A DNA stretch of 5,763 bases, from positions 1 to 5,763 of the forward strand of contig CAMPCT010000143.1 of assembly GCA_946647055.1 (NCBI GenBank), given 5' to 3'. The DNA comes from an uncultured Atopobium sp. GTDB taxonomy: Bacteria > Actinomycetota > Coriobacteriia > Coriobacteriales > Atopobiaceae. Position 1 is the first letter of the stretch, and each line of letters starts with the position of its first letter. The notes under the pieces were generated by a model. The model did not search any database and was not told where the DNA came from. It saw only the letters and a program-made list of their open reading frames with translations. The position numbers and the translations under genes were made by a program. Positions 3,964-5,763 of this stretch are shown here, piece by piece.

Positions 3964-5763
3964 TCACAGCTCCTCGGCGAGGTAGCGGCCGGTCACGCTG
4001 GCAGGGCAGGCGGCGACGTCCTCGGGCGTGCCGGCGCACACGATGCGACCGCCAGCCTCTCCCCCACCGGGCCCCATGTCGATGACCCAGTCGGCGTTGG
4101 CGATCATGTCGAGGTCATGCTCGATGACCACCACCGTGGCACCGTTCTCGATGAGGCGCTGGAGCACCCCCAGGAGCACCTCGACGTCGAGCGGGTGCAG
4201 GCCGATGGTGGGCTCGTCGAAGACGAAGAGGGCGTCGCGCTGGTCGCGGCCCATCTCGCTCGCCAGCTTGAGGCGCTGGGCCTCACCACCAGACAGGGCC
4301 GGCGTGGCCTCGCCCAACGTGAGGTAGCCCAGGCCCAGGTCGGAGAGGACCTGGAGCTTGGCACGGGCGGGACGCACGTCACGAACGGCATCGAGGGCCT
4401 CGTCGACCGTCATGGCCATGAGCTGCGGCAGCGAGAGGCCTCCGCCCTCCGCCCCCTTGGGCGTGCGCGGCACCCGCCAGGCATCCGGTGCGTAGCGCGA
4501 GCCCCGGCAGTCGGGGCACACGATGTCCACGTCGGGAAGGAACTGCACGTCGAGCGATATCTGGCCCGTGCCATCGCAGGTGGGGCAGCGGAGCTTGCCC
4601 GTGTTGTACGAGAAGGCGCCCGCCTTGAGGCCCGCCTCCTTGGCCGCAGGGGTCGCCGCATAGGCGCGGCGCAGGTCGTCGAGGACGCCCGAGTAGGTGG
4701 CCACCGTCGAGCGCACGTTGGCGCCGATGGGCGTCGAGTCGATGAGGTTGGCGCGACGTATGCCCTCGGCCGCGACCTCGCGCACGTGGGACGGCAGGCG
4801 CTCGCCCGCAATGTGCGCCTTGAGCGCGGGGACCAGCCCCTCGAGCACCATCGTGGTCTTGCCCGAGCCCGACACGCCCGTCACGCAGGTGAGGCACCCC
4901 CTCGGGACATCCACCACGAGCGGCCGCACGGTGTGGATGGCACCGGTCTCCATATGAATGACGCCCTGCTCAAAGACGTCCTCCGCCGCCACGCGCCTAC
5001 GCACGCGGACGGCCTTCTCGCCCGTGAGGTACGGCGCGATGCGCGAGGCGGGCGTGGCGCCGACCTCCTCGACCGTGCCCTGGGCGATGACCGTGCCGCC
5101 CTCGGCACCCGAGCCGGGACCGATCTCGATGAGGTGGTCGGCATGACGCAGGACCCGCACGTCATGGTCGACCACCACGACGGAGTTGCCGTCGGCCAGA
5201 AGGTCGTCCATGACGCCGAGCAGGCCGTCGACGTTGGAGGGATGCAGGCCGATCGAGGGCTCGTCGAGGACGTAGAGCACGCCACAGGTGCGATTGCGGA
5301 CGGCACGGCTCATCTGCACGCGTTGCCGCTCTCCCGTGGAGAGCGTCGCGCCGGCACGCGAGAGCTGCAGGTAGCCCAGGCCCAGCTGCTGGAGGCGCGC
5401 CGCCGGCTCGGTCATCGAGGCCAGGATCGTCCTCGCCATCGGCCGCAGCTCCTCGGGAAGCCGCCCCGGAACCGTCGCGACCCACGAGACCAGCTCGTCG
5501 AGCGTGAGGTCCGTGACCTGGGCCAGGCTCATCTCGCCGATGAGGGCGCCACGGGCACGCTCGTTCATGCGTGACCCGCCGCAGTCGGGGCAGACGTCCT
5601 CGTGCAGGAACTTCGCCACGCGCTTGAGGCCCTTCTCGTCCTTGACCTTGGCCAGCGCGTTCTCCACCGAGTAGACCGCGTTGAAGTACGTGAAGTCCAT
5701 CTCGGCGAAGTTGTCGCCCTTCTTGGAGTGGTAGATGATGTGGCGCTTCTCGGCGGGACCGTG
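3964..5763 (-). CDS. UvrA-like tandem ABC ATPase (probable UvrA paralogue), 5' end outside the window
   Basis: The minus frame is open from the right edge to TGA at 3966-3964, giving the C-terminal 599 residues; an internal ATG at 5700 is not the start, since homology continues upstream of it. Residues are counted from the window edge. The end of the first ATPase half shows CPDCGGSR (58-65), signature LSTGERQRV (141-149), Walker B VLYVLDEP (162-169) and VDHD. The second half has Walker A GVSGSGKTT (296-304), TPIGANVRSTVATY, a CX2CX19CX2C zinc motif (393-419), signature LSGGEAQRL (490-498), Walker B LFVFDEP and IEHD. This architecture is specific to UvrA-type proteins, which recognise DNA lesions in nucleotide excision repair. 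Departures from canonical UvrA (T in the first signature, the changed SPIGRTPRSNPATY segment, a short spacer after Walker A) point to a paralogue, a group that includes the drug-resistance protein DrrC. The first Walker A and any UvrB-binding domain lie outside the window. It converges on the kinase gene. Confidence 0.88.
   Translation of the reverse strand, partial: HGPAEKRHIIYHSKKGDNFAEMDFTYFNAVYSVENALAKVKDEKGLKRVAKFLHEDVCPDCGGSRMNERARGALIGEMSLAQVTDLTLDELVSWVATVPGRLPEELRPMARTILASMTEPAARLQQLGLGYLQLSRAGATLSTGERQRVQMSRAVRNRTCGVLYVLDEPSIGLHPSNVDGLLGVMDDLLADGNSVVVVDHDVRVLRHADHLIEIGPGSGAEGGTVIAQGTVEEVGATPASRIAPYLTGEKAVRVRRRVAAEDVFEQGVIHMETGAIHTVRPLVVDVPRGCLTCVTGVSGSGKTTMVLEGLVPALKAHIAGERLPSHVREVAAEGIRRANLIDSTPIGANVRSTVATYSGVLDDLRRAYAATPAAKEAGLKAGAFSYNTGKLRCPTCDGTGQISLDVQFLPDVDIVCPDCRGSRYAPDAWRVPRTPKGAEGGGLSLPQLMAMTVDEALDAVRDVRPARAKLQVLSDLGLGYLTLGEATPALSGGEAQRLKLASEMGRDQRDALFVFDEPTIGLHPLDVEVLLGVLQRLIENGATVVVIEHDLDMIANADWVIDMGPGGGEAGGRIVCAGTPEDVAACPASVTGRYLAEEL

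Noticed and set aside
4117..5574. Plus-strand open frame of 485 codons opposite the UvrA-like gene
   Set aside because: Long antisense frames are expected in GC-rich coding DNA; the translation is low-complexity (H, R, G, A, D, V), and the minus strand has all the UvrA motifs.

Overview
The window looks like chromosomal DNA from a high-GC Gram-positive bacterium, most likely an actinobacterium. Coriobacteriia (the Olsenella/Collinsella/Eggerthella type) is my best guess. The reasons are the strong G/C preference at third codon positions, purine-rich Shine-Dalgarno sites, a Bacillus-like PhoR sensor domain in a GC-rich genome, and a LOR/SDH-family gene. The taxonomic call is inference; no rRNA or marker gene is present.

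Layout. (1) 1-550, minus strand: 5' part of a LOR/SDH-family protein (TIGR00300-like; relatives include ornithine cyclodeaminase-type enzymes), cut by the window edge. Its upstream region holds a -10-like box followed directly by a perfect 6-bp inverted repeat. (2) 654-1706, minus: a PiT-family phosphate permease with variant signature motifs. (3) 1707-1946: divergent intergenic region with a striking array of PHO-box-like direct half-sites arranged as two 4-unit blocks exactly 50 bp apart. (4) 1947-2645 and 2642-3931, plus: an OmpR/PhoB-family response regulator and a PhoR-like sensor kinase, coupled by an ATGA overlap. (5) 3928-3960: an imperfect hairpin between convergent genes. (6) 3964-5763, minus: C-terminal 599 residues of a UvrA-like tandem ABC ATPase that runs off the right edge and looks like a paralogue of canonical UvrA.

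How it fits together. Items 2-4 read as a phosphate-response module. The kinase has a PhoR-like extracytoplasmic sensor domain, and the regulator has an intact receiver and winged helix. The divergent phosphate permease is the obvious target, through the repeat array that separates it from the regulator. The half-sites all point toward the permease gene. The LOR/SDH gene lies 103 bp downstream of the permease on the same strand, but appears to have its own promoter and operator-like palindrome. The UvrA-like gene is convergent and probably unrelated. I see no mobile elements, tRNA or rRNA genes, CRISPR arrays or broken genes. The strongest candidate for something undescribed is the doubled half-site array, followed by the palindrome in front of the LOR/SDH gene.
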